A stretch of 36,564 nucleotides of DNA from Ruegeria sp. (lineage in GTDB: Bacteria > Pseudomonadota > Alphaproteobacteria > Rhodobacterales > Rhodobacteraceae). A model generated the notes under the pieces. The model saw only the letters and a list, made by a program, of their open reading frames with translations. It made no database searches and was not told the DNA's origin. Shown piece by piece: positions 13,168-21,471 of this stretch (its first letter is position 1; each line of letters opens with the position of its first letter). Both the position numbers and the translations under genes were made by a program. The stretch lies in the NCBI RefSeq assembly GCF_028066395.1, contig NZ_JALCBM010000037.1:6755-43318 (forward strand), written 5' to 3'.

Positions 13168-13206
13168 GATTGAAAAGTACTTCAATAATTTTAGTTTGAT
13201 TGAAAG
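13168..13206. promoter_or_regulatory. Candidate LysR operator
   Basis: In the space between the divergent LysR and dehydrogenase genes, ATTGAA (13169-13174) and TTCAAT (13181-13186) form a 6-bp inverted repeat with a 6-bp spacer. GATTGAAA at 13168-13175 recurs as a direct repeat at 13198-13205, 30 bp (about three helical turns) away. The size and AT-rich character suit a LysR recognition site and an activation site. No binding data; inference from layout. Confidence 0.4.
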
Positions 13207-13259
13207 CGGTGATCGAGTCCATACCCCACGCGACTCATTCCAAACAAGGCGACACCGCG

Positions 13260-14711
13260 ATGGCTGATATTCAAAAGAACCTGATTGCCGGCGAATGGCT
13301 GACAGGCGAAGGCGAGATTGAGAACCGCAACCCTTCCGATCTGAGCGATCTGGTTGGCGTGTTCGCGCAGGCCAGCGCGGATCAGCTGGACGCGACACTG
13401 GATCAGGCCCGTGCGGCGCAGGCCGAATGGGAAGCCTACCTGCCTGAACGCAAGCAGGCGGTTCTGATGAATATCGGCAACGAGCTGATGTCCCGCGCCG
13501 AAGAGCTGGGCACACTGCTGGCCCGCGAAGAAGGCAAGCCGCTGGCTGAAGGCAAGGGCGAGGTCTATCGCGCCGGTCAGTTCTTTACCTATTATGCCGC
13601 CGAATGCCTGCGCCAGATTGGTGAGAACGCCGATAGCGTCCGCCCGGGCGTCGAGATCGACGTGCGCCGCGAAGCCGTGGGCATTGTGGCGATCATCAGC
13701 CCGTGGAACTTCCCGACCGCGACCGCCTCGTGGAAAATCGCGCCTGCGCTTTGCTATGGCAACGCAGTGGTGTGGAAGCCTGCCAACATCACCCCGGCTT
13801 CGGCTGTGGCCCTGACCGAGATCATCAACCGTCAGGACATCCCCAAAGGTCTGTTCAGCCTTGTGATGGGCTCGGGCCGGTCCATCGGTCAGCGTCTGGT
13901 CGAAAGCCCCAAGGTCAATGCGATTTCCTTCACCGGCTCGGTTCCGGTGGGCAAGGGTATCGCGGCAGCGGCGATTCAGAACCTGACCAAGGTGCAGATG
14001 GAGATGGGATCGAAGAACGCGCTGGCCGTGATGGACGACGCCGATCTGGATCTGGCCGTCACGCTGGCTCTGGGTGGCGCATTTGGCGGCACCGGGCAGA
14101 AATGCACCGCGTCTTCGCGTCTGGTGGTGCATGCGGGCGTGCATGACGCCTTTGTCGAGAAACTGGTGGCCGGTGCGCAGGCGATGAAGGTCGGGCATGC
14201 GCTGGAAGAGGGTACTCAGATGGGTCCCGTGGTCAGCCAGCAGCAATTGCAGGAAAACCTGGCCTATGTCGATCTGGGCAAATCCGAAGGGGCGGAACTT
14301 GCCTGCGGGGGCGTGCGTCTGGATATGCCGCATGACGGGTTCTACATGTCGCCCGGTGTGTTCCTGAACACCACCAACGACATGCGCATCAACCGCGAAG
14401 AGATGTTTGCGCCGCTGACATCCGTCATCAAGGTCGGCAGCTATGACGAGGCGCTGAGCGTGGTGAACGACACCAATTTCGGCCTGACCTCGGGTATCGT
14501 CACGCAGTCGCTGGCCCGCGCCACCCATTTCCGCCGCAATGCGCGCACCGGTGTGGTGACCGTGAACCTGCCGACCGCAGGCACCGATTACCACGTGCCC
14601 TTCGGCGGTCGCGGCGACAGCTCTTACGGGCCGCGCGAGCAGGGCAAGGCGGCGGCGGAATTCTACACCACCGTCAAAACCGCTTACATCAGCGCTGGAA
14701 ACCCGGTCTGA
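13260..14711 (+). CDS. Aldehyde dehydrogenase, probably 2-oxoglutarate semialdehyde type
   Basis: A 483-residue NAD(P)-dependent aldehyde dehydrogenase. Visible are SPWNFP with the oxyanion Asn150, cofactor Lys173 in VWKPAN, the general-base Glu248 in QMEMGSKN and the catalytic Cys282 in GGTGQKCTAS. The overall pattern, including FTYYAAECLRQIG and the C-terminal VPFGGRGDSSYGPREQG, is that of 2,5-dioxopentanoate (2-oxoglutarate semialdehyde) dehydrogenases. These make 2-oxoglutarate at the end of hydroxyproline and sugar-acid pathways; exact substrate is not proven. I chose the ATG at 13260 (MADIQKNLIAGEW), preceded by AAGGCG, over a start 20 codons upstream that overlaps the promoter region. 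It is the first gene of the plus-strand operon, followed by a 200-bp gap with hairpins. Confidence 0.85.
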   Translation: MADIQKNLIAGEWLTGEGEIENRNPSDLSDLVGVFAQASADQLDATLDQARAAQAEWEAYLPERKQAVLMNIGNELMSRAEELGTLLAREEGKPLAEGKGEVYRAGQFFTYYAAECLRQIGENADSVRPGVEIDVRREAVGIVAIISPWNFPTATASWKIAPALCYGNAVVWKPANITPASAVALTEIINRQDIPKGLFSLVMGSGRSIGQRLVESPKVNAISFTGSVPVGKGIAAAAIQNLTKVQMEMGSKNALAVMDDADLDLAVTLALGGAFGGTGQKCTASSRLVVHAGVHDAFVEKLVAGAQAMKVGHALEEGTQMGPVVSQQQLQENLAYVDLGKSEGAELACGGVRLDMPHDGFYMSPGVFLNTTNDMRINREEMFAPLTSVIKVGSYDEALSVVNDTNFGLTSGIVTQSLARATHFRRNARTGVVTVNLPTAGTDYHVPFGGRGDSSYGPREQGKAAAEFYTTVKTAYISAGNPV

Positions 14712-14732
14712 TGGCCCCACGCCCGGAATCAA

Positions 14733-14788
14733 GGCGCGCATCGCGCGCCGCCGGGCAGCGCCCGACCGCCCCCTGGGCGGGCGCTTTT
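14733..14788 (+). terminator. Hairpins after the aldehyde dehydrogenase, possible partial terminator
   Basis: Two GC-rich stems follow the dehydrogenase: 14733-14739/14743-14749 (7 bp, 3-nt loop) and 14758-14764/14778-14784 (arm GCGCCCG), the second followed by TTTT at 14785-14788. This resembles an intrinsic terminator with a short T-run. It may reduce read-through into the dipeptidase-BCCT genes or cap the dehydrogenase transcript. The rest of the gap to 14913 shows only a ribosome-binding site (CCGGAG, 14901-14906). Confidence 0.5.
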
Positions 14789-14913
14789 GCACCGCTTCAC
14801 GCTGATCAAACCGGCGCAGTAGGTGGCGCCATAAAGCGCACAACAGAAACGTCGTCGCGCCCACCCACGGTCGGGCACGGCCCGGCACGAAAAACACTTA
14901 CCGGAGTTTCCAG

Positions 14914-15903
14914 ATGACCAGCTTCCGTATCGACGGGCTGCAATATGCCAACTGGTCGGAGAAGATTTTCCGCCAATTGCGGGAAGGGGGCGTGGATGCA
15001 ATCCACGTCACCATCTCGTATCACGAGAATTTCCGCGAAACGGTTCTGAACTTTGAAAAGTGGAACCGCTGGTTCGAACAATACCCCGATCTGATCATGA
15101 AAGGCCGCTGGGCCAGCGATATCGACGTTGCTCGCGAAACCGGACGGACGGCAGTGTTCTTCGGGTTCCAGAACCCCTCACCCATCGAAGACGATATCGG
15201 ACTGGTCGAAATCCTGCACGATCTGGGCGCGCGGTTCATGCAGTTGACCTATAACAACCAGTCGCTGCTGGCGACCGGCTGTTATGAGGCCGAAGACCCT
15301 GGCATCACCCGCATGGGCAAGCAGGTCATCAAAGAGATGAACCGTGTGGGCCTAGTGGTGGACATGAGCCATTCCGCCGACCGCTCGACCATCGAAGCGG
15401 CCGAAATCTCGGAACGTCCCATCGCCATCACGCACGCGAACCCGTATGACTGGTCGCCCGCTCTGCGCAACAAGCGCGAAGACGTGATCCGTGCGGTCAC
15501 CGAACGGGGCGGGATGCTGGGCTTTTCGGTCTATCCGCACCACCTGAAGGACAAGTCCGACTGCACGCTGGACAGCTTCTGCCAGATGATCGCCCGTACT
15601 GCCGAAAAATACGGGGCCGAGCATCTGGGGATCGGCACCGACCTGTGTCAGGACCAGCCCGACAGCATCGTGGAATGGATGCGCGTCGGACGCTGGACCA
15701 AGGAAATCGACTATGGCGAAGGGTCGGCCTCGGCACCCGGGTTTCCACCGATGCCCGGCTGGTTCCAGGACAATCGCGATTTCGGCAACATCGAAGAGGG
15801 CCTTCGCGCGGTCGGCATGAATGCCGACGAGGTCGCCGGGATCATGGGCGGCAACTGGTACCGCTTCTTCGCAGAAAACTTCACACCACTCACCGGCCAA
15901 TAG
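14914..15903 (+). CDS. Membrane-dipeptidase (M19)-like protein with altered metal site
   Basis: A 329-residue protein of the renal dipeptidase (M19) amidohydrolase family, related to the dipeptidase-like genes found in glycine-betaine/dimethylglycine catabolic loci of pseudomonads. His153 (VVDMSHS), His174 (AITHANP) and Asp243 (GIGTDLCQD) match metal and substrate residues of the family. The usual N-terminal His-x-Asp pair appears replaced: the aligned stretch IDGLQYANW (6-14) has Leu9 and Tyr11. The bridging Glu region reads FGFQNPSPIED. A standard binuclear zinc peptidase is therefore doubtful, and the role could be hydrolysis of another amide or lactam, or non-catalytic. No signal peptide is seen, so it is probably cytoplasmic. 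The ATG has a good upstream CCGGAG. It lies 53 bp before the BCCT gene and is probably cotranscribed with it. Confidence 0.8.
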   Translation: MTSFRIDGLQYANWSEKIFRQLREGGVDAIHVTISYHENFRETVLNFEKWNRWFEQYPDLIMKGRWASDIDVARETGRTAVFFGFQNPSPIEDDIGLVEILHDLGARFMQLTYNNQSLLATGCYEAEDPGITRMGKQVIKEMNRVGLVVDMSHSADRSTIEAAEISERPIAITHANPYDWSPALRNKREDVIRAVTERGGMLGFSVYPHHLKDKSDCTLDSFCQMIARTAEKYGAEHLGIGTDLCQDQPDSIVEWMRVGRWTKEIDYGEGSASAPGFPPMPGWFQDNRDFGNIEEGLRAVGMNADEVAGIMGGNWYRFFAENFTPLTGQ

Positions 15904-15956
15904 CAGACAATTGCAGGCCAGCTGCCGCAAGGCAATTTACCATTGGGGAGGAATAG

Positions 15957-17498
15957 ATGGCTGAGACATCTATGGACACACACAAGCCGGAAGGGCGGGT
16001 CAACAAACCGCTGTTCCTGATTTCGGGCGGTTTCATCGCCCTTTTCTGCGTTGCTGCGCTGATCAATCTCGACGGGCTGTCCGCGGCGGTTGACTGGGGC
16101 TTTAACATCTCGGCCACTTATTTCGGGCTGTATTGGCAGGTTCTGCTGCTGGCCACCTTCCTGATCGGTCTGCTGCTGTGCATCCTGCCCGGCGGCAAGG
16201 CAGTGATGGGCGGGCTGGCGGCGCCCGAGTTTACCACCTTCCAGTGGGGGTCGATGATCATGTGTACGCTGCTGGCAGGCGGCGGCGTGTTCTGGGCCGC
16301 GGGTGAGCCGATTGCCCACTTCCTGTATTCCCCGCCCCTGTTCGGTGCCGAAGGCGCAACCGAGGCCGCAGTCAATCCGGCCATGGCGCAAAGCTTCATG
16401 CATTGGGGTTTTCTGGCCTGGGCCATTCTGGGCTCGCTGACCACGGTCATGCTGATGCACTACCACTATGAAAAAGGTCTGCCGCTGGCACCGCGCACAT
16501 TGTTGTATCCGGTGTTCGGCGACAAGGCGATCCATGGGCCGATCGGTCTGATTGCCGATGCGGCCTCGATCATCGCCGTGGTGGCCGGAACCGTGGGGCC
16601 GATCGGCTTTCTGGGTCTGCAGGTCAGCTATGGTCTGGCCGATCTGTTCGGCCTGTCGGACACGTTTGCAACGCAGGCTGCGGTGATTGCCGGGCTGGCG
16701 GCGATCTACACGATCTCGGCCATGACCGGCCTGTCGCGTGGCATTCAGGTTCTGTCCAAGATCAACGTCATCCTGGCCGCCGCGCTGCTGTTGTTCGTGC
16801 TGATCGCAGGCCCCACCGGCTTTATCTTCGGCTCGTTCTTCTCGGGCTTTGGCACCTATCTGGGCAACTTCTTCCAGATCGCCCTGTTCCGGGGCGAGGC
16901 CGGCCTGTTCGGTGAACCCGGCTGGCTGGGCTGGTGGACCGTGTTCTTCTGGGGCTGGTTCATGGGCTATGGCCCGCTGATGGCCATGTTCATCGCCCGC
17001 GTGTCGCGTGGCCGTTCGATCCGGTCGATCATCATCATGCTGTCGATCATTGCCCCCATCGTCACCAACTTCTGGTTCACCATCATTGGCGGCACCGGCG
17101 TCGCGATGGAACTGGCAAACCCCGGCACAATCTCGGCCGCCTTCGAAGGGTTCAACCTGCCCGCCGCGCTGCTGGCGATCACCAGCAACCTGCCGATGGG
17201 CTTCGTGATCTCGCTGTTGTTCCTGATCCTGACCACGATCTTCGTGGCCACGACCGGTGACTCGATGAGCTACGTGATCTCGGCCACCATGAGCGACGAT
17301 CACCCGCCCGCCGCGCTGCGCGTGTTCTGGGGCATTGCGATGGGGATCATGGCGATTATTCTGATCTCGGTCGGCTCGGGCGGCGTATCAAAACTGCAAA
17401 GCTTTATCGTGGTCACTGCCGTCCCGGTTTCGCTGCTGTTGCTGCCGTCGCTGTGGGATGCGCTGCGCATCACGCTGGCCAAAGGCAAAGAGGGCTAA
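15957..17498 (+). CDS. BCCT-family betaine/choline/carnitine transporter
   Basis: A 513-residue secondary transporter with about 12 membrane helices. The BCCT signature region lies near residues 326-357 (GWWTVFFWGWFMGYGPL ... FIARVSRGRSIR), and the early FWAAGEPIAHFLYSPP block (112-127) is also characteristic. Family members import quaternary or tertiary ammonium compounds (glycine betaine, choline, carnitine, proline betaine) with sodium or protons, or by exchange. The canonical WxxWWxxWxPF aromatic signature is partly changed (WGWFMGYGPL), so substrate cannot be assigned. No long C-terminal osmosensor tail is present, which favours a catabolic uptake role over osmoregulation. GAGG lies just before the ATG. 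It is the only transporter in the catabolic region. Confidence 0.93.
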   Translation: MAETSMDTHKPEGRVNKPLFLISGGFIALFCVAALINLDGLSAAVDWGFNISATYFGLYWQVLLLATFLIGLLLCILPGGKAVMGGLAAPEFTTFQWGSMIMCTLLAGGGVFWAAGEPIAHFLYSPPLFGAEGATEAAVNPAMAQSFMHWGFLAWAILGSLTTVMLMHYHYEKGLPLAPRTLLYPVFGDKAIHGPIGLIADAASIIAVVAGTVGPIGFLGLQVSYGLADLFGLSDTFATQAAVIAGLAAIYTISAMTGLSRGIQVLSKINVILAAALLLFVLIAGPTGFIFGSFFSGFGTYLGNFFQIALFRGEAGLFGEPGWLGWWTVFFWGWFMGYGPLMAMFIARVSRGRSIRSIIIMLSIIAPIVTNFWFTIIGGTGVAMELANPGTISAAFEGFNLPAALLAITSNLPMGFVISLLFLILTTIFVATTGDSMSYVISATMSDDHPPAALRVFWGIAMGIMAIILISVGSGGVSKLQSFIVVTAVPVSLLLLPSLWDALRITLAKGKEG

Positions 17499-17506
17499 AA
17501 CAATTC

Positions 17507-17530
17507 GCGTCGGGCTTCCCGGCCCGACGC
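17507..17530. terminator. GC-rich hairpin after BCCT gene
   Basis: Bases 17507-17515 pair perfectly with 17522-17530 (arm GCGTCGGGC, 6-nt loop), starting 9 nt after the transporter stop codon. No T-run follows. It may stabilise the 3' end of the upstream message or give partial termination before the unknown gene at 17592. Confidence 0.45.
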
Positions 17531-17591
17531 ACCCCCGACCCATTTGGGTAAATGGAAATGCGCGCTACTCTGTTTGAAAAGGCTGAACCGA

Positions 17592-19283
17592 ATGACTGAC
17601 ATTTCCTGTCGAGACCCCAATCTGGTGATGCGCCTTGCGCGTCTGGGCTCGATGCATCAATCGCGCTTGTCGTTCATGCGAATTCTGACCCGCCGCATGG
17701 CGCGGGAAAACTGGCGTTTCGAACAGACCGCCTTTGAAATTGACGCCGCCGGTGTCGGACATGCGGTCTATACCGCCCATGGCCCCGCGCGGTCCTATTC
17801 CCTGATCGCTTACGCCCATGATCTGCCGCCCGAGAAACGCTCGGACCGGGTGATTGCCGAGGCGTGGGATGCCACCTTCACCCTGTTTGACGGCGTTCCC
17901 ACCGCCGAGGATATCGAACGGTTGTCCAAGAACATCCCAGTACAGGAAGCCGGTCGCGTGACCGGGTCGGAACTGTCTGTGTCGCGGGCCAATCGTTCGG
18001 TGCGTCTGTGGGAACATGTGGTCAGCGAACTGGCCGAAGGACACCAGCCCTCGGTCGAAAAGATCGACGCGGTGGGCTATCTGATGCGCACCACGGCTGT
18101 TTACGGCTCGGGCAAGCTGGGGGCTGCGGATCGCGAGATGATCGCCGATCGCCCCGAGTTTCAGGCCCCGTTTCAGGTCGAGATGCTGTCGGTCTACCTG
18201 ACCCGCTGGTTCGTCACCGATCTGGTGCAATACATGGCCGATACCCGGGCGCAGTCGAACGGCGCACAGGCGGCCAGACTGGCCCCCGACATCGCGCGCA
18301 TGATGGGCATCGGCAATTCCACCGGTCTTGGCATGGCGCCTTTCCTGCTGAACCACCCGGTGCTGTTCAACAACTGGATGGCCGCCCGCGAACGCGCCAT
18401 TCAGGCGGTGCGGTCGGTGCAACGGGCCTCGGACTCTGAGATCGCGCTGTTTCACGAGTTGATCACCCGGAGCAAGGTGACCGTCGATACCTGGAAGTCC
18501 GAACACCCGATCCAGATCGAGAAACTCTCCGCGCTGACCAAGGACGTCACGCAAGTGACCACCTGGCTGGACAGCAACGATCTGAAAGGCGACCACCCTT
18601 GGGATGCGCTTTATCGCTGGGCCGAAGAGACCCTGTCGCTGGAAGGGCAAGAGTGGATCGCATCGCTTGTCCTTGAACCCTATGGCCCCTTGATCGATGC
18701 GTTTGCCGAAGGCATGGCGGCGGACAACACCGCAACCTTCCGCATCGCGGGTGCCATGAAAGTCGGCGATCTGCGCAGCGCGCTGACGGACATCTACTCT
18801 TGGGCACTGGATACGGATTGGGCCGCGCCGGAAAACAAGGCCCGCGCCTGGTACGTGTCCGAGGAAAAGCTGGAACCCCGCCTGGGTGAGCGGTTCGAGG
18901 AACCCATTGAGGAATACGAGCAACCCTTGGCCCCCGGGCGCGATGCAGCAGCCTTGTTTCAGGCGCTAGCGCATTGGCCCGATGACACGCAGGTGGCCGA
19001 TTTCCTGCTGCGCCACCCCGAACACCGTCACACGCTGCGCCGGGCGCAGATTGTCGGGCGCGCGCCGTATGCCGAGATCCGCGACAACACGATCTCGGAC
19101 CGGGTTCTGCCGATTGACATGCTGCGCTGCAAGCTCTCGTTCTTCGGGGCAACCAAGTTCGATCCTCGTTCGGACCGCTGGGTGCGCATCTGCATGTATG
19201 GCAACGCACCGCTGCCCTATGAACTGACGTCGGAAAATGCCGATTACTGGGTGTTCCCCGATACGCCGGAGGCCGCAGCATGA
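17592..19283 (+). CDS. Conserved-looking protein of unknown function (563 aa)
   Basis: I do not recognise a named domain. The protein starts at the ATG at 17592 (MTDISCRDPNLVMRL), preceded by AAAAGG. It is mostly helical, soluble, without signal peptide or membrane segments, and rich in Trp and acidic residues. Motif-like stretches are AWDATFTLFDGVPTAEDIERL (about 90-110), TTAVYGSGKLGAADRE (about 168-183), TRWFVTDLVQYMAD (about 205-218) and GNSTGLGMAPFLLNHP (about 238-253). The Gly-rich GNSTGLGMAPF and GSGKLG segments look like ligand-binding loops. Its last four bases (ATGA) overlap the next gene, so the two products are likely made in step and may form a complex. Position between a BCCT carrier and an Ldh-family reductase suggests a part in the same catabolic route. 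Coding is well supported by length, start signal and coupling. Confidence 0.8.
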   Translation: MTDISCRDPNLVMRLARLGSMHQSRLSFMRILTRRMARENWRFEQTAFEIDAAGVGHAVYTAHGPARSYSLIAYAHDLPPEKRSDRVIAEAWDATFTLFDGVPTAEDIERLSKNIPVQEAGRVTGSELSVSRANRSVRLWEHVVSELAEGHQPSVEKIDAVGYLMRTTAVYGSGKLGAADREMIADRPEFQAPFQVEMLSVYLTRWFVTDLVQYMADTRAQSNGAQAARLAPDIARMMGIGNSTGLGMAPFLLNHPVLFNNWMAARERAIQAVRSVQRASDSEIALFHELITRSKVTVDTWKSEHPIQIEKLSALTKDVTQVTTWLDSNDLKGDHPWDALYRWAEETLSLEGQEWIASLVLEPYGPLIDAFAEGMAADNTATFRIAGAMKVGDLRSALTDIYSWALDTDWAAPENKARAWYVSEEKLEPRLGERFEEPIEEYEQPLAPGRDAAALFQALAHWPDDTQVADFLLRHPEHRHTLRRAQIVGRAPYAEIRDNTISDRVLPIDMLRCKLSFFGATKFDPRSDRWVRICMYGNAPLPYELTSENADYWVFPDTPEAAA

Positions 19284-19930
19284 GCCATTCTCTGAACGAA
19301 ATCGAAGCGATGAGCAAACGCGCCGCGCGCGGATCGGGCATGTCCTGGGGGCTGGCGGAAGAAGCCGCCAAGGGCACCCGCTGGCTGTCTGCCTTCGGGT
19401 TTTCCGGCAGCGAATTGCTGGCGGATTTTCTGGAAATGAACGACCGGATTCCGCCCATCGACGTCTCACCCGTTTCGCTTGTTGCCGAAATCTGGCACGC
19501 CCCCGCCCACCGCATGAGCCCGCTGATCGCCGGGGCTGCGCTCAGCGATTGCGCGCAGCGGCTGCTGAGTCGGGGCACGATCACCATGGAGAATGTCAAT
19601 TTCCCCTTGCTGGCCGTTCCTTTCATGGGCGGCGCGGCGTTGCGTCTGGGCGTACCCGTTTCCGCCGAATGGCAGGGCGCGCGACTGGCAACGGATGGTC
19701 AGAGGCTGTGCGTTCAGGCCACCGACGAGGCACTGCAGGCACGGGTGGCCGACCGGGTGGTCTTTTCCGCCCCGGCCGAGATGACGGGTCGCCACGAACC
19801 CGTCATGCGCGCCGATGTACCGGATGACGCGTGGGCGCGGCTGGGCGTGTTTGCCCATCGCACCTATGCGCCCGCCACCGAGGAAAGCCGCCTGCGCGGC
19901 GCGGGCGCGGGCCTGACTGACAACGACTAA
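19280..19930 (+). CDS. DUF3726-like protein
   Basis: A 216-residue protein translationally coupled (ATGA) to the upstream unknown gene. Its N-terminus (SLNEIEAMSKRAARGSGMSWGLAEEAAKGTRWL, residues 4-36) matches what I remember of the DUF3726 family, in which SLNEIE and AARGxGxxWGLAEEA are the hallmark. The fold and activity are unknown. The middle (FPLLAVPFMGGAALRLGVPV, about 108-127) is hydrophobic but too Gly/Pro-rich for a clear membrane helix. The C-terminal HRTYAPATEESRLRGAGAG is conserved-looking. It lies 47 bp before the Ldh-family gene. The family name is from memory; no search was done. Confidence 0.7.
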   Translation: MSHSLNEIEAMSKRAARGSGMSWGLAEEAAKGTRWLSAFGFSGSELLADFLEMNDRIPPIDVSPVSLVAEIWHAPAHRMSPLIAGAALSDCAQRLLSRGTITMENVNFPLLAVPFMGGAALRLGVPVSAEWQGARLATDGQRLCVQATDEALQARVADRVVFSAPAEMTGRHEPVMRADVPDDAWARLGVFAHRTYAPATEESRLRGAGAGLTDND

Positions 19931-19977
19931 GAACAAAGGGGCTGCTGACAGCCCCGCCGAAAAGGAATGAGACCGAA

Positions 19978-20985
19978 ATGACCGCCACAGAAACCCTGTC
20001 CTTGTCCGAAATCGAAGACCTCGCGTTCTGCGCTTTGGTCAAGGCCGGAACCTCCGAGGAAAACGCCCGCCCGCTGGCCGTCGCCACCGCAATGACCGAG
20101 GCGGACGGCATCGCCTCGCACGGGTTGGCCTACATCCCGATCTACGCGCAGCATGTGGAATGCGGCAAGGTTGACGGCAACGCGAAACCGGTTGTGGCGC
20201 GTCCGCGCCCGGCGGTTGTGACCGTCGATGCTGCCACCGGCTTTGCCCACAGCGCGATTGATCTGGGATTTGCCGAGCTGATCCCGCTGGCCCGCGAACA
20301 GGGCGTGGCGGTGCTGGCGGTGAATAACTCGTATAATTGTGGCGTTCTGGGGGTTCACACCCAGCGTCTGGCGCAGGCGGGCTTGCTGGGTATCGGCTTC
20401 ACCAATGCTCCGGCCTCAATTGCGCCGTCGGGCGGGTCGAAACCGGTTCTGGGCACCAACCCGTTCTCGATTGCCGCGCCTGATGCGGATGGCAATGCCG
20501 CGCTGCTGATCGACCAATCCTCAAGCGCGATTGCCAAGAGTGAGGTCATGAAACACGCACGCGAAGGCAAGCCGGTGCCCGAAGGCTGGGTGCTGGATGC
20601 CGATGGCCAGCCCACCACCGACCCCGAAGCCGGACTGAAAGGCTCCATGGTGCCATCGGGCGGCTACAAGGGCGTCGGCATCGCCCTGACGGTGGAATTG
20701 ATGGCGGCAGCGATGGCCGGTGCCGCGCTTGGGTCCGTGGCCAGCCCGTTCTCGGGCACCGCAGGCGGTCCGCCCAAGACCGGTCAGTTCTTCATCGCCG
20801 TGGACCCGCAGGCCACCTCGGGCGGGATGTTCCAAGAGAAACTGACCGCACTGGTCGCCTCGATCCACGATCAGGACGGCGCACGCCTGCCGGGCGACAA
20901 CCGCCGGTCCTGCCGGGAACGCGCGGCGGTGGATGGCGTCGCCGTCAATGCCGCACTGTTGGAGAAGGTTCGGGCACTGGTATAA
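19978..20985 (+). CDS. Ldh/malate dehydrogenase-family oxidoreductase, probably ketimine (pyrroline-2-carboxylate) reductase
   Basis: A 335-residue member of the LDH2/MDG2 family, NAD(P)H-dependent oxidoreductases that include malate, ureidoglycolate and delta1-pyrroline-2-carboxylate/piperideine-2-carboxylate reductases. Ser48-His49-Gly50 (ADGIASHGL) is the catalytic block; GTNPFSIAAP and the C-terminal GGPPKTGQFFIAVDP are family signatures. The usual HxG after the NS motif reads NSYNCGVLG here, as in amino-acid ketimine reductases. With aconitase X (cis-3-hydroxyproline dehydratase type) in the next operon, reduction of delta1-pyrroline-2-carboxylate to L-proline is the best guess, but other 2-oxo or imino acids are possible. 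It is the last gene of the operon and converges on the aconitase X small-subunit gene with 33 bp between. Confidence 0.82.
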   Translation: MTATETLSLSEIEDLAFCALVKAGTSEENARPLAVATAMTEADGIASHGLAYIPIYAQHVECGKVDGNAKPVVARPRPAVVTVDAATGFAHSAIDLGFAELIPLAREQGVAVLAVNNSYNCGVLGVHTQRLAQAGLLGIGFTNAPASIAPSGGSKPVLGTNPFSIAAPDADGNAALLIDQSSSAIAKSEVMKHAREGKPVPEGWVLDADGQPTTDPEAGLKGSMVPSGGYKGVGIALTVELMAAAMAGAALGSVASPFSGTAGGPPKTGQFFIAVDPQATSGGMFQEKLTALVASIHDQDGARLPGDNRRSCRERAAVDGVAVNAALLEKVRALV

Positions 20986-21018
20986 CTTGCGCGGGTTCGG
21001 TCTGGGCTGCCCCGGCGG

Positions 21019-21462
21019 TCACAGACCGATCACACTCGTGCCTCCATCCAAGGCCGAGATATGGCCTGAGGGGTCGATGGCAATCACCTGCCCGGTGACC
21101 AGCTGCGCAAACAGTGGGTCAGGCACCTGCAGCACAGGAATGTGCAGATCGTAGAGCCTGGCCGCGACCATGGCCCCAATTGTGACGTTGACATCCGCCT
21201 TACGCAGCAGGATGGCGACGGGGCCCACGCCTTTGCGGATGCTCTCGGCCATCCCGGCAGGTGTCCCGGCCGAGCCTTTTGAGTGCGGCATCGCCAACAC
21301 CCTACCCCGGATGGAGGCACCTTTCTGCGGGTGGTGATCGTCGAGAATGCGGCCTGTCTGCGGATCGAACCCACCCCAGAAACTCAGGGCGTCCTCCAGC
21401 ACCAGCAACGCGCCTTGCGCCTTGCCCGGGTTCAAAACGTTGCCTTTGCCTAGTAGCTGCAT
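21019..21462 (-). CDS. Aconitase X swivel domain / small subunit (DUF126)
   Basis: A 147-residue protein corresponding to the small swivelling domain of aconitase X. The stretch DDHHPQKGASIRGRVLAMPHSKGSAGTPAGMAESI (about 41-75) holds the conserved HP..G.S..G..L..P..KGS.G block, whose Ser is a substrate-binding residue in the aconitase superfamily. In bacteria the AcnX pair dehydrates cis-3-hydroxy-L-proline to delta1-pyrroline-2-carboxylate; in archaea a relative dehydrates phosphomevalonate. It follows the large-subunit gene by 9 bp with a strong GAGGGGG ribosome-binding site and is last in the minus-strand operon. Confidence 0.88.
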   Translation of the reverse strand: MQLLGKGNVLNPGKAQGALLVLEDALSFWGGFDPQTGRILDDHHPQKGASIRGRVLAMPHSKGSAGTPAGMAESIRKGVGPVAILLRKADVNVTIGAMVAARLYDLHIPVLQVPDPLFAQLVTGQVIAIDPSGHISALDGGTSVIGL

Positions 21463-21471
21463 TTTGCCCCC

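Noticed and set aside
13150-13515. An N-terminal extension of 122 codons on the first LysR gene
   Set aside because: It would cover the divergent promoter and the start of the dehydrogenase gene, and LysR proteins begin a few residues before the helix-turn-helix.
13191-14897. A 568-codon minus-strand frame opposite the aldehyde dehydrogenase
   Set aside because: It is a shadow of a clear dehydrogenase gene with intact catalytic motifs; the His/Gln/Arg-rich product resembles no family.
15711-17303. A 530-codon minus-strand frame opposite the BCCT gene
   Set aside because: The repetitive Gln/His/Arg/Asp-rich composition is the usual antisense image of a hydrophobic membrane protein gene.
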